Below are positions 12,084-23,522 of a stretch of 64,000 bases of DNA, one piece after another. Each line of letters starts with the position of its first letter. Position 1 is the first letter of the stretch. The notes beneath the pieces are model-generated. The model saw nothing but the letters and a program-made list of their open reading frames with translations. It had not been told where the DNA came from and ran no database searches. The stretch is from Neoarius graeffei (taxonomy: Eukaryota; Chordata; Actinopteri; Siluriformes; Ariidae), in contig NC_083577.1 of assembly GCF_027579695.1 (NCBI RefSeq), positions 54,371,283 through 54,435,282 on the forward strand, written 5' to 3'. The position numbers were made by a program, and so were the translations under genes.

Positions 12084-13830
12084 ATGGCAGCCAATCGCTT
12101 CATCGCCATAAATGAGGAAGAATTACAAATTATGAAAGAAAATGCTGTTCCTTAAAGCACTAAAGATGCTACAGTGGAGCTTGAAAGTTTGTGAACCCTT
12201 TAGAATTTTCTATATTTCTGCATAAATATGACCTAAAACATCATCAGATTTTCACACAAGTCCTACAAGTAGATAAAGAGAACCCAGTTAAACAAATGAG
12301 ACCAAAATATTATACTTGATCATTTATTTATTGAGGAAAATGATCCAATATTACATATCTGTGAGTGGCAAAAGTATGTGAACCTTAGCTTTCAGTATCT
12401 GGTGTGACCCCCTTGTGCAGCAATAACTGCAACTAAACGTTTCTGGTAACTGTTGATCAGTCCTGCACACCGGCTTGGAGGAATTTTAGCCCATTCCTCC
12501 ATACAGAACAGCTTCAACTCTGGGATGTTGGTGGGTTTCCTCACATGAACTGCTCACTTCAGCTCCTTCCATAACATTTCGATTGGATTAAGGTCAGGAC
12601 TTTGACTTGGCCATTCCAAAACATTAACTTTATTCTTCTTTAACCATTCTTTGGTAGAATGACTTGTGTGCTTAGGGTCGTTGTCTTGCTGTATGACCCA
12701 CCTTCTCTTGAGATTCAGTTCATGGACAGATGTCCTGACATTTTCCTTTAGAATTCGCTGGTATGATTCAGAATTCATTGTTCCATCAATGATGGCAAGC
12801 CGTCCTGGCCCAGATGCAGCAAAACAGGCCCAAACCATGATACCACCACCACCATGTTTCACAGATGGGATAAGGTTCTTATGCTGGAATGCAGTGTTTT
12901 CCTTTCTCCAAACATAACGCGTGTAATTTTAAACCAAAAAGTTCTATTTTGGTCTCATCCGTCCACAAAACATTTTTCCAATAGCCTTCTGGTTTCTCTA
13001 CGTGATCTTTAGCAAACTGCAGACGAGCAGCAATATTCTTTTTGGAGAGCAGTGGCTTTCTCCTTGCAACCCTGCCATGCACACCATTGTTGTTCAATGT
13101 TCTCCTGATGGTGGACTCATGAACATTAGCCAATGTGAGAGAGACCTTCAGTTGCTTAGAAGTTAACCTGGGGTCCTTTGTGACCTCGCCGACTATTACA
13201 CGCCTCGCTCTTGGAGTCATCTTTGTTGGTCGACCACTCCTGGGGAGGGTAACAATGGTCTTGAATTTCCTCCATTTGTACACAATCTGTCTGTCTGTGG
13301 ATTGGTGGAGTCCAAACTCTTTACAGATGGTTTTGTAACCTTTTCCAGCCTGATGAGCATCAACAACGCTTTTTCTGAGCTCCTCAGAAATCTCCTTTGT
13401 TCGTGCCATGATACACTTCCACAAACACGTGTTGTGAAGATCAGACTTTGATAGATCCCTGTTCTTTAAATAAAACAGGGTGCCCACTCACACCTGATTG
13501 TCATCCCACTGATTGAAAACACCCGACTCTAATTTCACCTTCAAATTAACTGCTAATCCTAGAGGTTCACATACTTTTGCCACTCACAGATATGTAATAT
13601 TGGATCATTTTCCTCAATAAATAAATGACCAAGTATAATATTTTTGTCTCATGTGTTTAACTGGGTTCTCTTTATCTACTTTTAGGACTTGTGTGAAAAT
13701 CTGATGATGTTTTAGGTCATATAATGCAGAAATATAGAAAATTCTAAAGGGTTCACAAACTTTCAAGCACCACTGTATGAAGTTTGGTCTAAAACTATTC
13801 AAAAGTAAAAGTGGAATTGTGATTTAGTTT
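12084..13830 (+). pseudogene. degraded coding fragment interrupted by a Tc1 insertion
   Basis: ATG at 12084 opens MAANRFIAINEEELQIMKEN, followed by an in-frame TAA, then STKDA. The Tc1 element is inserted at TA (12170-12171). After removing it and one TA copy the frame continues as MKFGLKLFK from 13776. The pattern (short start, then K.STKDA.KFG.KLF) resembles the N-terminus of KIAA1958/QRICH1-type, Crypton-derived proteins common in fish genomes; that assignment is from memory and tentative. A GTAAAAG after LFK could be an old splice donor. Confidence 0.5.
12172..13775 (-). mobile_element. Tc1-like transposon with long TIRs and frameshifted transposase
   Basis: The outer ends CAGTGGAGCTTGAAAGTTTG and their inverted match form terminal repeats well over 100 bp long, flanked by TA. 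The minus strand encodes MARTKEISEELRKSVVDAHQ (13409 downward) through [11 protein letters not shown], then after a frameshift near 12880 KHGGGGIMVWACFAASGPG, QQDNDPKHTS and [11 protein letters not shown]. The three catalytic acidic residues are kept. It has inserted into an older coding fragment. Confidence 0.95.
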
Positions 13831-14450
13831 ATCTGTTTCAAAACAAAGTATTTTATGTGAGTTGGCAAAATAAGTGACACAACTCTGTGCCGTTATGTTT
13901 GCATGTTGTTTTTGAAGATTGAAATAAATTATTCTTAATATGATTTTTTTAAATAATCACCTGTGTATTTATACTAAAACAGTTATCCACCTCAAGCTCA
14001 GTGAATATTGGTGAATAACACCATTCACCAACATCTGGGTTATTATTCACCGATATTCACCTCGCCTTTGGCGAATAATTGTTAATTATAATAGGCTATT
14101 ATGTAACTGTGTAATATTAGATTATTACAATGTAAATTGTGTAAATGGACTGTACTACACTACAATAACCCAGTAACAAACACTTTTTTGGTTCCAGAAA
14201 CATTTCTCATTTGGTTTTCCAGGAAAGGTTTCTCCTAGCATTCATATAATTTTGGTTATTTTGTGAACTATTATATAACGTTCTGGGAACTTTAAAACAC
14301 AATATTCTCACTTATGGTTATGTGACAACTGAAAAGAAATGTCCGCTATAGGATGTTTTTCAGTACTGGTTTTCTGTAACCACAAACTAACATTCCAGGA
14401 ACATTACCATAATATTCCCTTATGGGAAATTTTCAAAGTTTGCCAAAGGT
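13830..14450. other. non-coding, short inverted repeats only
   Basis: GTGAATATTGGTGAATAAC (14000-14018) faces GTTATTATTCACCGATATTC (14039-14058), a small hairpin close to the end of the degraded coding fragment. Nothing else recognised. Confidence 0.5.
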
Positions 14451-14453
14451 TAA

Positions 14454-15936
14454 AGTAGATACGCAGAGCCATGGCCTCACTTTTGTTTATAAATGCCTTG
14501 AGACCTCAAGAATGGCACAGGAATAGTTTTAAGCATTAACAATAAATCTAATCTAGTAATTTTTACGATTAAAGTGATGTATATAGGTAGCGGTCTGAGT
14601 GATAACCTTGACATCCGTAACGTCCCCGCAGGAAGTCTATCGGTCTCATCGCCATTTCCACTATACTAAAACACAGAACTGACTGCAACTTCGATCCTCC
14701 ATTTTGAGCTAATTTATCGCCATGCCACGTAGGTGCAGCAACACGACAGAAGCTGGATTTATGTTGCGTTAATGGCCCAAGAATGTTTAAACTGCAAAAA
14801 TTTGGACGCGTTTTGCGAGAAGTTCACGGGCACATTGGGTGGCTATGAAGCGGTCTCTCCTCTGCTCTGCATATTTTACTGAAGACTCGTACAAGACCTC
14901 TGACCTCTTGAGGAGCGTTGGCTATCAGCCCGTATTGAAAGAGGGTGCAGTATCAACAATTAAATAAAACTACAAGAAAAGGAAAGTATTTATTTATTTT
15001 AAAAAGAGTTTAGTTGCACCAGTTTTCCCAGAGCGTGAGCCGAGGGTTGTTGGTAAAACCCGGGACAGAACGGGACGTGACATATCGATCAGGCAGTGAC
15101 CTCCCCGCGGTTGTTGCTAAAACCAGTGACGTTCCATCCCGTCCCAGGTTTTAGTAATTGCCTGAGCCGGGCAGTAATGGCGGAGTACTCAGTATGGAGA
15201 AAATGGAGAATGAGTGGAGCAGCCATCTGATTTCTCTGCTGGATATTGCTGCTGTCTCACCCTTACGTGGAAGAAGTGAATGAACAGAGAACTGAACAAA
15301 CAACTGAAAGTCAGATTGTTTCAAAACAATCAGCCACAAGATCAGCCTTCAAGAAGCGAGAACACAGACGGGTAAGCGCCGACTCTCCATTTGGATAAAA
15401 AAACACCACGTTGTTTACCTGCATTTAGATTAATACATGTAACTTGTACTGTGTGTTTAAGTTACCGGTATAAGATTATTTAATTTGCTTCAGAATGTGA
15501 TTGTCTCAGTTCATCTGATTACTTAATGAGCCTTTTACGTTTTATCAGTGAAAATGCATGCATGTACATGTATGATGCATAAGTTATAACACCTATCCTG
15601 TTTTAATGAGAGTCAACCCACAATCAGTGAAGTCAAATCAGTCTTAGTCGAGCAAGTCTGTAACGGTATTTCTTACTTTCACCATAAATTTTTATTTATA
15701 TGACTTTGGTCTATAGCTGTAAAAGGCCTCGGCCTTAAAACCGGTTACCGCTGTGACGTCACGCACTCAGGGCTGGCTGGCTCAGCGGGGCAGCTGGAAT
15801 ACCAACTTTGCGGTTGATTTTAACTCTCAAAAAATATAATTTTTTTAATTCCCATTTATGCAGCATACAAGAGTCAAGGATGGAGATACTGTCCACTCAG
15901 AAATGTATTTAAAAATAAAGGCTCTGCGTATCTGCT
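14454..15936 (+). mobile_element. Kolobok-like element with THAP-domain remnant, copy 1
   Basis: The termini are AGATACGCAGAGCC at both ends (inverted), with TTAA at the left junction (14450-14453). The plus strand holds a degraded THAP domain: MPRRCSNTTEAGFMLR from 14721, [20 protein letters not shown], and [10 protein letters not shown], which corresponds to the AVPTIF box at the end of THAP domains. Kolobok transposases carry an N-terminal THAP domain and duplicate TTAA. Copy 2 at 23873-27171 is closely related. Confidence 0.75.
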
Positions 15937-16652
15937 CATTTTATTTTTTGAATAGCCAACATGCAGATCATTAACCATGTACAAACAGACCATTTAGATG
16001 AACATTTACATAGAAATACAGTAGATACACCAGTTTTAAATGTTTTACCAAACAAAAGAGAATGAGGCTCACTAAATATTCTCCATTATATGGGATTATA
16101 GTGTATTCTGTAAAGCCAGTAATGAATGAATGAATGAATGAATGAATGAATGAATAAAACAAGCCGGTTTTATTTATATATACATATATAAAAAGATGCC
16201 AAATACAAAGTAGTGGCTATGGGAACAGCACTGATGTTGGAAACTACATACAACAACGTTCCCAGAACATTCCCCTGATTTCAATCAAATATTGTCTGTT
16301 GCCAGATAGTGATATGATAGTGAGCGACGTCTTTTGTCCTGTCTATAAGGTGGTGTTAAATCGGGCATTGTTTGTGTTATGATGTATGATGTTGTCTTCT
16401 GCTCTGTCTATTTTGTTGTCTACTGTCTTAGTGGCTGTATTTGTAAGACTGATTCAATTTGTAAGTGAGTGTCTTGATGGTTTGTCAGATGTGTAAACAC
16501 TTTTCTGTTCTGTTTGTTTTTAACAACCTGACTTTGACAAAAGTTGGTCACATGGGTTTATAAACATCATGCTGCAGTTGAAAATTAGCCTGTTGGCTAA
16601 CACTGGCACATTTACAGTTCTGTTGATTAATGTGCAATGTCCTTTTAAATAA

Positions 16653-17402
16653 GGGTTGTTTCACAATCAGGGTACAAAGTTTGTGTCACAGGGGTCCAAA
16701 ATTCAGATAGATTCAAACTGGTTCTTGTACCAGTTTTTAAGTGAAGGACGAGTTAAAGAACAGATTTCAGGTAATTTTTTGACATGTGTGTATGGTAGTT
16801 TTGTGTAATCTGCTATAAGATGAGAGAAACAAATGAAGTGATTCTCGGAGAGGACTTTTTTTTTTTGACAATTCAGAATCCACAACTTCCATAGTGCTTT
16901 TAAATCTAAGGCTGTAAGCTTTGTGTTAGTTGTCTCTAATATTTATGTCCCAATATCTTGACCACATTTTAGGATGAAAATAATCATTTATGATATGTTA
17001 TTTTATATTGAAAAATTAGCTGTTTCGGAGAGGACATTTTTTTGACACAATTACATACTAATTTGATCAAAATAGTCTGAAAACTTACTGGCATTCAACG
17101 TTAACTATGTTTCCAATGATATGGAACCAAATATGTGTTTTATGGTATAAAGAATGATTTAAGTGCATCCCTTTTGGAGCTACCTGTGGTCAAAAAAGCA
17201 CTTTTTCTAAATGACACGAGTAATTTTGCTAAATATGACACACATTGCCATACATTCACCAAAAATAACATTATCACCAATTTTTTTTTGCATGGTAAAT
17301 AGAGCTAAACAACCAAGTTTATTTAGTCAAGCCTTTTGATATTGAAGATAATAAGTGTTCAGTGTGATTTTTAGCTTGCGTACCCTGATTGTAAAACAAC
17401 CC
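16653..17402. mobile_element. TIR element of unknown family
   Basis: Termini GGGTTGTTTCACAATCAGGG (left) and CCCTGATTGTAAAACAACCC (right) are inverted repeats. Flanks TTAAATAA and ATAAATAA suggest an 8-bp duplication with one mismatch, as in hAT. Two internal GGAGAGGACnTTTTTTTGACA motifs (16847-16868, 17025-17045) are direct repeats. No protein recognised. Confidence 0.7.
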
Positions 17403-17437
17403 ATAAATAAACGAAAGGGGGAAACATTATGAATTTA

Positions 17438-17441
17438 TTCC

Positions 17442-17487
<46 letters not shown>
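17438..17487. repeat. (AAT)n microsatellite
   Basis: About sixteen tandem ATA units in a non-coding stretch upstream of the stag3-like gene. Confidence 0.95.
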
Positions 17488-17999
17488 GGAAACCAAATAG
17501 TAGGCCAATGTTTGCTGGGGCTGTAGTGTGATAAGTAAATAATATGTGAGAATATTGGCACACTTGTAATCCCTGTCATTAGCAAACACAAAACAGATAA
17601 TAGAAAAAATACAAAACAAACAAACTAACGCATCTCAATGGTCAGACGTCAGTAAACAGAAAGCAAACACCTGATTGGTCACTGTAAGTGTCACTCAATC
17701 CAAGCTTCTACCTTATCCTTCCCTTTCCTTTAGCGTTCACTATAAACCCCAAGACCATAAAGCAGCTCGCTGATCTTCACTACACACACAGAAATCAGGA
17801 ACTGAAGAGTTTATGGACTGCACCGTTTCTTGGACGCCTTTAGTTCATTAATTGAACCAAACAGTAAAATATCACAGTGACTGACTGTGGCACATCCTGC
17901 TGCTGCTGCTGCTACATGTGACTGATAGACGGGTCAATCTTTCACTTTACAGCCCTTAAGGATTTAAATCACGTCTATACTGCTTGCATACACATAAAG

Positions 18000-18290
18000 T
18001 GGTACAGAGAAACGCTCTTACCAGTGCTGGGTGATACTGGACTCAGACAATCCCTGATAAAGACAAGAGAAAATGAACCGCAGCTGCAGCGCGCCCCCTA
18101 GTGGCCTTTTACCCGAACAAAGCCATTGCGTGCTATGCGGAAGTACGTCATTACGTAGTCACTCCACCTTCCCATGATTATCTGTTATGATTTTGATAGA
18201 CATAGATTTACATAGAAGACTAGATTCCTCACCGCGTATTCCAGAACGTCCGCACAGGGCGGCCATCTTACCACAGACAAGGGGTATGAA
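18000..18290 (-). promoter_or_regulatory. candidate stag3-like promoter and 5' leader
   Basis: Between med14 and the stag3-like exons lies a short non-repetitive stretch with more CpG than its surroundings. On the minus strand it has AAGATGGCCGCC (YY1-type, 18254-18265 region), CGGAAG/CTTCCG (ETS) and two CRE-like TACGT sites near 18145. A GTAAGAG donor at 18021 could end a non-coding first exon. A second option is ATG at 18126 followed by a GTAAAA donor at 18112, which has the phase (2) needed by exon 11796-11880. Inferred only from motifs and position. Confidence 0.35.
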
Positions 18291-18299
18291 GACTTACAC

Positions 18300-18930
18300 A
18301 AGCACAGCACAGCACTCACATTATGATTTACAGGAAATCAAAGGACTGACTTTGATGACAAGTTGTGTGTGCTTTAATTGTAGATGTTTATATGAGTATG
18401 TTTAGTTTTATTTTAACTGCACATTGGAGCCTAGTCTAATGAAATTTCAATCTTCTGTGCTAACATATATTGACTTTGACAGGATAATCAGCTTTGAATG
18501 TTCTTTTTGTAAATGTAAAGATATCTTTTTATCCTTGGAAGTATAACCACATGTGATTAATTACATGCTTTTTTTGTCACAAACTACCATGAGTCGCTGT
18601 CACTGTTTTATACCATTACTTACTCGGGCAGTGCATTTGTTATTATGCTATGATGTGAGTTTGCATTTGTTATTATGCTATGATGTGAGTGCATTAGGTT
18701 TTTGAGGTGGATGAAGTATTTCTGAAGTTTCAGAAGTGACTAAGCTGTTTATTTAACTTTAGCTTCCCCTACGGCCCTATCACATGTAAAAATATTTTCA
18801 CTAAAAATTGGAAATAAATTGTATGGTTATTTGTCCTAAGGCCGCAGTTATCCATAAGTATGCAGTGTTAGGCTTCTCACAGCATAGGAATTTCAGCGTG
18901 CGTATTTTTTTAAAACATAAAATGATTATT
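18300..18930. other. intergenic, nothing recognised except a short duplication
   Basis: The 27-bp unit GCATTTGTTATTATGCTATG + ATGTGAGT occurs twice in tandem (18631-18660 and 18663-18690). Otherwise AT-rich, no gene. Confidence 0.6.
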
Positions 18931-18933
18931 CAT

Positions 18934-19310
18934 CATCTCATCTCATTATCTGTAGCCGCTTTATCCTGTTCTACAGGGTCGCAGGCAAGCTGGAGCCTAT
19001 CGCAGCTGACTACGGGCGAAAGGCGGGGTACACCCTGGACAAGTCGCCAGGTCATCACAGGGCTGACACATAGACACAGACAACCATTCACACTCACATT
19101 CACACCTACGCTCAATTTAGAGTCACCAGTTAACCTAACCTGCATGTCTTTGGACTGTGGGGGAAACCGGAGCACCCGGAGGAAACCCACGCGGACACGG
19201 GGAGAACATGCAAACTCCGCACAGAAAGGCCCTCGCCGGCCACGGGGCTCGAACCCAGGACCTTCTTGCTGTGAGGCAACAGCACTAACCACTACACCAC
19301 CGTGCCGCCC
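18934..19310 (-). mobile_element. DANA/HE1-type SINE, copy 5
   Basis: A full-length minus-strand copy with clear A and B boxes and a CATCT tail at 18934-18945. It lies between med14 and the candidate stag3-like promoter. Confidence 0.93.
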
Positions 19311-19697
19311 AGTATATGGTTGAAATGACAAAAAAAAAAAAAAACCTTAACCTTAACCTCTGGGCTCAGGTGGATGGGCCTCAGTGGCTTCTTCTTATAA
19401 ACTTCCACTGAACACACAGGCATAGTGAAGAGAGAAGTAACAAGGATACTTACATTTTAACATCATTAGGTGAGTAAAGGGAAAAACCCATGATTAATTA
19501 TTGCAGCTTTTATTTACTCAGCTGACCTGAGCTCTCCTGATAAATCAGCACACACACACAAACACACACACTCACACTTTTGAATCTGCTATCATAACCA
19601 CATGGTTGACAAAGTACCGGTAGCGCTGATAAACTGACAGCTGTCATCTTCACAGCTCTGTCAGGATTTTTCGGTTTAAAACCTCTTTATGATCCCT

Positions 19698-20068
19698 GGG
19701 CGGCAAGGTGGTGTAGTGGTTAGCACTGTTGCCTCACAGCAAGAAGGTTCTGGGTTCAAGCCCAGCTGCCGGCGAAGGCCTTTCTGTGTGGAGTTTGCAT
19801 GTTCTCCCCGTGTCTGCATGGGTTTCCTCCGGGTGCTCTGGTTTCCCCCACAGTCCAAAGACATGCAGTTAGGTTAACGTGGGGTGGCCTTGGGCTGAAG
19901 TGCCCTTGAGCAAGGTACCTAACCCCTGACTGCTCTCCGGGCGCTCTGGTGTGGCTGCCCACTGCTCTGAGTGCGTGTGTGTATTCACTGCTTCAGATGG
20001 GTTAAATGCAGAGGATGAATCTCACTGTGCTTGAAGTGTGCATGTGACAAATAAAGGTTTCTTCTTCT
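19698..20068 (+). mobile_element. DANA-type SINE head joined to a different 3' tail, copy 6
   Basis: The first 180 bp are the same tRNA-like head and body. From 19877 the sequence switches to another 3' half (GTGCCCTTGAGCAAGGTACC, TTAAATGCAGAGGATGAAT) ending in GTGACAAATAAAGGTTTCTT. The same joint tail occurs inverted at 60766-61134, so it is a distinct SINE subfamily, not a random fusion. Confidence 0.85.
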
Positions 20069-20349
20069 CAGACACACACATCCTCCTTGAGCTTCATCCC
20101 TTCCACACATTTTCTACGTACTATTGGCCTTCAACCTCAAACGTATCGCTCTGAAAAGACATTTTTATTCTGGCTTTACGAAAATCACATTAAACAAACA
20201 GCAGAGACTGTGGTGGCATCACTGTATTTAGCAGCACTGCAGGGTTGCCAGATGCGTGAATCCCGCATAAGTGAGCACATTTAGAACTTGAGTTTTACAT
20301 GATATGGGCTCTTTAAATTAATTACATCTATCTATATACTAGTCTTGCA

Positions 20350-21178
20350 TCTCAAAATATTGGAATTTCATGAAAAAGTTCATTTTTCGCAATTTAATTC
20401 AACAAGGTAAACTTTCACAGTTTATAATTCATTACATGGAAAGTGAAATATTTCAAGGCTTTTTTGTTTTATTTTTGATTATAGCTCATGAAAATAAATT
20501 CTGTATCTCAAAATATTAGAATATTTCATTTTGAGTAAAACAGTATGAATACCGTGTATCTCTCGGTCTAGTTCAGTACACGCAACCACAATCACGGGGA
20601 AGACTGCTGACTTGACAGTTGTCCAGAAGATGGTCATCCACACCCTTCACAAGGAGGGTAAGCCACAGAAGGTCATTGCTGAAAAGGTTGGCTGGAGAAG
20701 GTGCACAAGCAACAGGGATGACCACAGCCTTGAGAGGATCGTCAAGAAAAATCGATTCAAGAACTTGGGAGAACTTCACAAGGAGTGGATTGAGGCTGGT
20801 GTCAATGCATCAGGAGCCATCACACACAGACGTCTTCAGGAAAGGGGCTACAACTGTCACATTCCTAATATCAAGCCACTCCTGAACCAGAGACAACATC
20901 AGAAGTGTCTTACCTGGGCTAAGGAGAGAAAGAATTGGACTGTTGCTGAGTGGACTTAATAAAACACAGTGAACCAACACGAGCAGATGACATGGCACCC
21001 CAAATCTTCACAGACTGTGGAAACTTCACACTGGACTTCAAATACCTTGGATTCTGTGCCTCTCCATTCTCCCTCTGGACTCTATGACCTTGATTTCCAA
21101 ATTAAATGCAAAATTTACTTTCATCTGAAAAGAGGATTTTGGACCACTCAGCAACAGTGCAGTTCTTTCTCTCCTTGT
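20350..21178 (+). mobile_element. rearranged Tc1-like element with halves in opposite orientation
   Basis: The plus strand encodes the N-terminal part of a Tc1 transposase (TVVQKMVIHTLHKEGKPQKV, RIVKKNRFKNLGELHKEW, THRRLQERGYNC to ERKNWTVAEW) at about 20610-20957. The part from ERKNCTVAEWSKILFSDESK through VKIWGAMSSARVGS is on the minus strand at about 21175-20970. The ERKN.TVAEW segment is present in both halves. An internal stop and a deletion near 20700 also break it. Confidence 0.85.
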
Positions 21179-21190
21179 GTATAAGGATAC

Positions 21191-21590
21191 AGGATGGTAT
21201 TGAAAGCATTGGAGAAACTAGAAAAGCACTCGGAGAGCGCAGACCTCCGCCAAGAATCCTTTAAAAAAATCCGGGATCCAGAAGGTGATCCGGATCACCA
21301 CCAAAATTTAATGGATTGCTACTTGTGCCCAGTCACACCTCTGGAAAAAATTTCAGAGCAATCCGTTCATAACTTTTTCCGTAATGTTGCTAACAGATAA
21401 ACCAACACTACCGAAAACATAACCTTCTTGGCGGAAGTAACAAAAGGACAATCCAGAGTAGCTTTGATTGGGTACAAGCCTGTGTAGAGGCTATTTACAC
21501 ACTACAGAGCTTACACAAGCTTGCACACAATCAAAGCTACTCTCTGGCTTGTCCTGTTGTTTCTCCCATGCATTCAATACCATCCTGCAT
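21191..21590. mobile_element. foldback/MITE with TIR AGGATGGTATTGAA
   Basis: The left end AGGATGGTATTGAAAGCATT matches the right end inverted (21559-21586), and an inner inverted pair (GTAGCTTTGATTG near 21460; CAATCAAAGCTAC near 21527) makes a nested hairpin. The stretch CTCCGCCAAGAATCC..CCGGATC is a known type of dispersed fish repeat. Confidence 0.7.
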
Positions 21591-21823
21591 TTCCACTTGT
21601 GAAATAAACTCAGCACAATGCAGGTTGATGCCCCTTTTTGTCACCAATTTCATGATCTCTCTCACAGTAACAGGTGTACATAACTAGCATTTTCTGTTAG
21701 TTGCATTAACTTATTTCTATTATTTTTGTGTTACACGGTGGACAGGAAACCTCTCGGAATCAGAAAGGCTACTGTAGTCCAAATAAAAATGCTGTTTTCA
21801 AATTCACTTTGGTTAGTGTAGAC

Positions 21824-22658
21824 CAGGGCTTTGAACCGGTTCAAGGAACGAAAACGAAAACCGGGAACTTTTTCTATTTCACATGGAACAGAAACGAAAC
21901 CAGAAACTTTATTTTTTATGTTCCGGAACAGAAACGCTTATTAAAAATAATGGTAACCGGTTAATACCAGTTTTTATTTCGTTCCTCAAAGTTTCCGTAG
22001 CCTACAAATAAAAAAGTCATTCTTCTCCTGCGCAAGTTTCTATGACCCGCTGGGGTTCACTTCCTGTGTGACGTTCGCTGACTGAATGTAGAGAGCGGGA
22101 GGGTGGACTACTATCACGTCTCCACATCTTAAATAAGAGGTCAATATTGCAGTCTATCGTTATTCAAAAACGTCAATTTCAAACACGATATCAATATATT
22201 TGTCCACGTTAATGAGAGGCTCGCGAACATTAAATGACGTTAACCTCTGTTAGCCTATCAATGCATAGGGCCTGACTAGCCTTTGGTAGCACACTAAACG
22301 AATTCTCTTTCATTTTTGGCACTTTTTCTGTTTGTGTAGATGGGAAGACATACTGAGAATCCAAATCGCCAACATTTGAAATAATAATTGTTTTGAATTA
22401 TTTCTTGTCTTATTTAATGAAGGTTGTAATAGAATTAGCCTACATTTGGCTTAAGCTGGATGAGACAGAGACATAATTTTATAGCCATTTGTTAAACAGC
22501 TGACAGGGAACGTAATTAACCATTCCAGGAACGAAATTTTTTTGTTCTAACCGGTTCGGGAACGTCTATTTAATGGTGGAACCCAAAACCGGAAACGTTA
22601 AAATTCCGTTTCTGTTCGGAACAAACCAATAGGAAAAAAATTCTGGTTCAAAGCCCTG
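21824..22658. mobile_element. hAT-like element, TIR CAGGGCTTTGAACCGG
   Basis: The termini CAGGGCTTTGAACCGG and CCAGAATTTTTT..GGTTCAAAGCCCTG are inverted. The flanking 8-mers GTGTAGAC and GTATAGAC differ by one base. The interior repeats GGAAC/CCGG-rich motifs near both ends. No transposase remains in 835 bp. Confidence 0.8.
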
Positions 22659-22666
22659 GTATAGAC

Positions 22667-23448
22667 TAGTATTAATACACAATGCTAAGCATTTATCACA
22701 ATCGTGTAATAGCCTAAAATGTTTAGCCATTTTGTTCAGCCTGCAAGATGGTGAATAATGACAAATAAGACTTTCAAATATTTATTAAACAGTAATAAAG
22801 ACAGAGGTATAGGCTACCATCCGGATTCAAATGCAGTCATCAAAAAATAGGGCTCCTTCTGAAAGCTTGTTACAGTCTATACAGTGTTCAGAGTAACTGC
22901 TATCATGAGAGCAGTCAAAGATTTGCCAGTAAAAAAACAAGAAAAAAAACAAACAAACATTAAATAGTGTCATCATAAAGAATACAGCCCCATTATTAAC
23001 ACAGTATTGATAGCTTGCATCATAAAAATGATTTAAGCTTTTTATTTTTTTGCAAAAATGCTTATTTTTCTTAAAGGCAGACGTTAAAATAATATAAAAA
23101 GCATTTACAGTTGAGGGTAAACAAACCTATTTTTTCTAATTTCAAACCTTTATTTAAGAAGTGCATCAAACAAAAATAAAAATTGTCCTCTTTCCTTGAT
23201 CATGTCCTGAATTTGTAGAAGTATGCATGGCACATTCACAGATGCACTGTCCTTCATTCATTTACATATACTCTTGCTATGAAGGAAAATCAAAGAATAT
23301 TCCCTTGCATCATTATTTTTTCCTTTGACAGAATTTTGTACACCTGAAGAAAATTTCTGTGGTTGTATGCGAAAGCCTGGATCTCCATCCAACATGCCAA
23401 TACTCAGTGTGTTCTCAGTTTGGTCTGGAGAAGCTGGACTGATGTCTC
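22667..23448 (-). other. med14: probable med14 3' UTR with candidate poly(A) signals
   Basis: This AT-rich, repeat-poor stretch follows the med14 stop. AATAAA occurs on the minus strand at 23149-23154 and 22781-22786; the distal one would give a 3' UTR of roughly 670-690 bp. A hAT-like element ends immediately beyond, at 22658. No transcript evidence is available, so the cleavage site is inferred. Confidence 0.5.
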
Positions 23449-23522
23449 TTAGGGCCGGGAGCCAGGGTTCAGCGTCAGATTAGCCATGAGTTCATGAACA
23501 GAGGCAAATATTGTACATTCTC
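23449..23522 (-). CDS. med14: med14 last coding exon 30 (stop codon)
   Basis: This 74-bp exon encodes [19 protein letters not shown], then PGSRP and TAA (23449-23451). Human MED14 ends with a very similar ECTIFAAVRDLMANLTL block. The acceptor is CCTTTTAG. It is separated from exon 29 by a 3.8-kb intron nearly filled by nested transposons, so automated gene finders could easily miss it. Confidence 0.93.

Noticed and set aside
17371..17619. Minus-strand frame with a long leucine run
   Set aside because: The leucines are the translation of an AAT microsatellite.
18113..18264. ATGs at 18126 and 18264 (minus) as certain start codons
   Set aside because: Both are in a promoter-like region but joining them to the next exon cannot be proved; the 18264 frame also has the wrong phase for exon 11796-11880.
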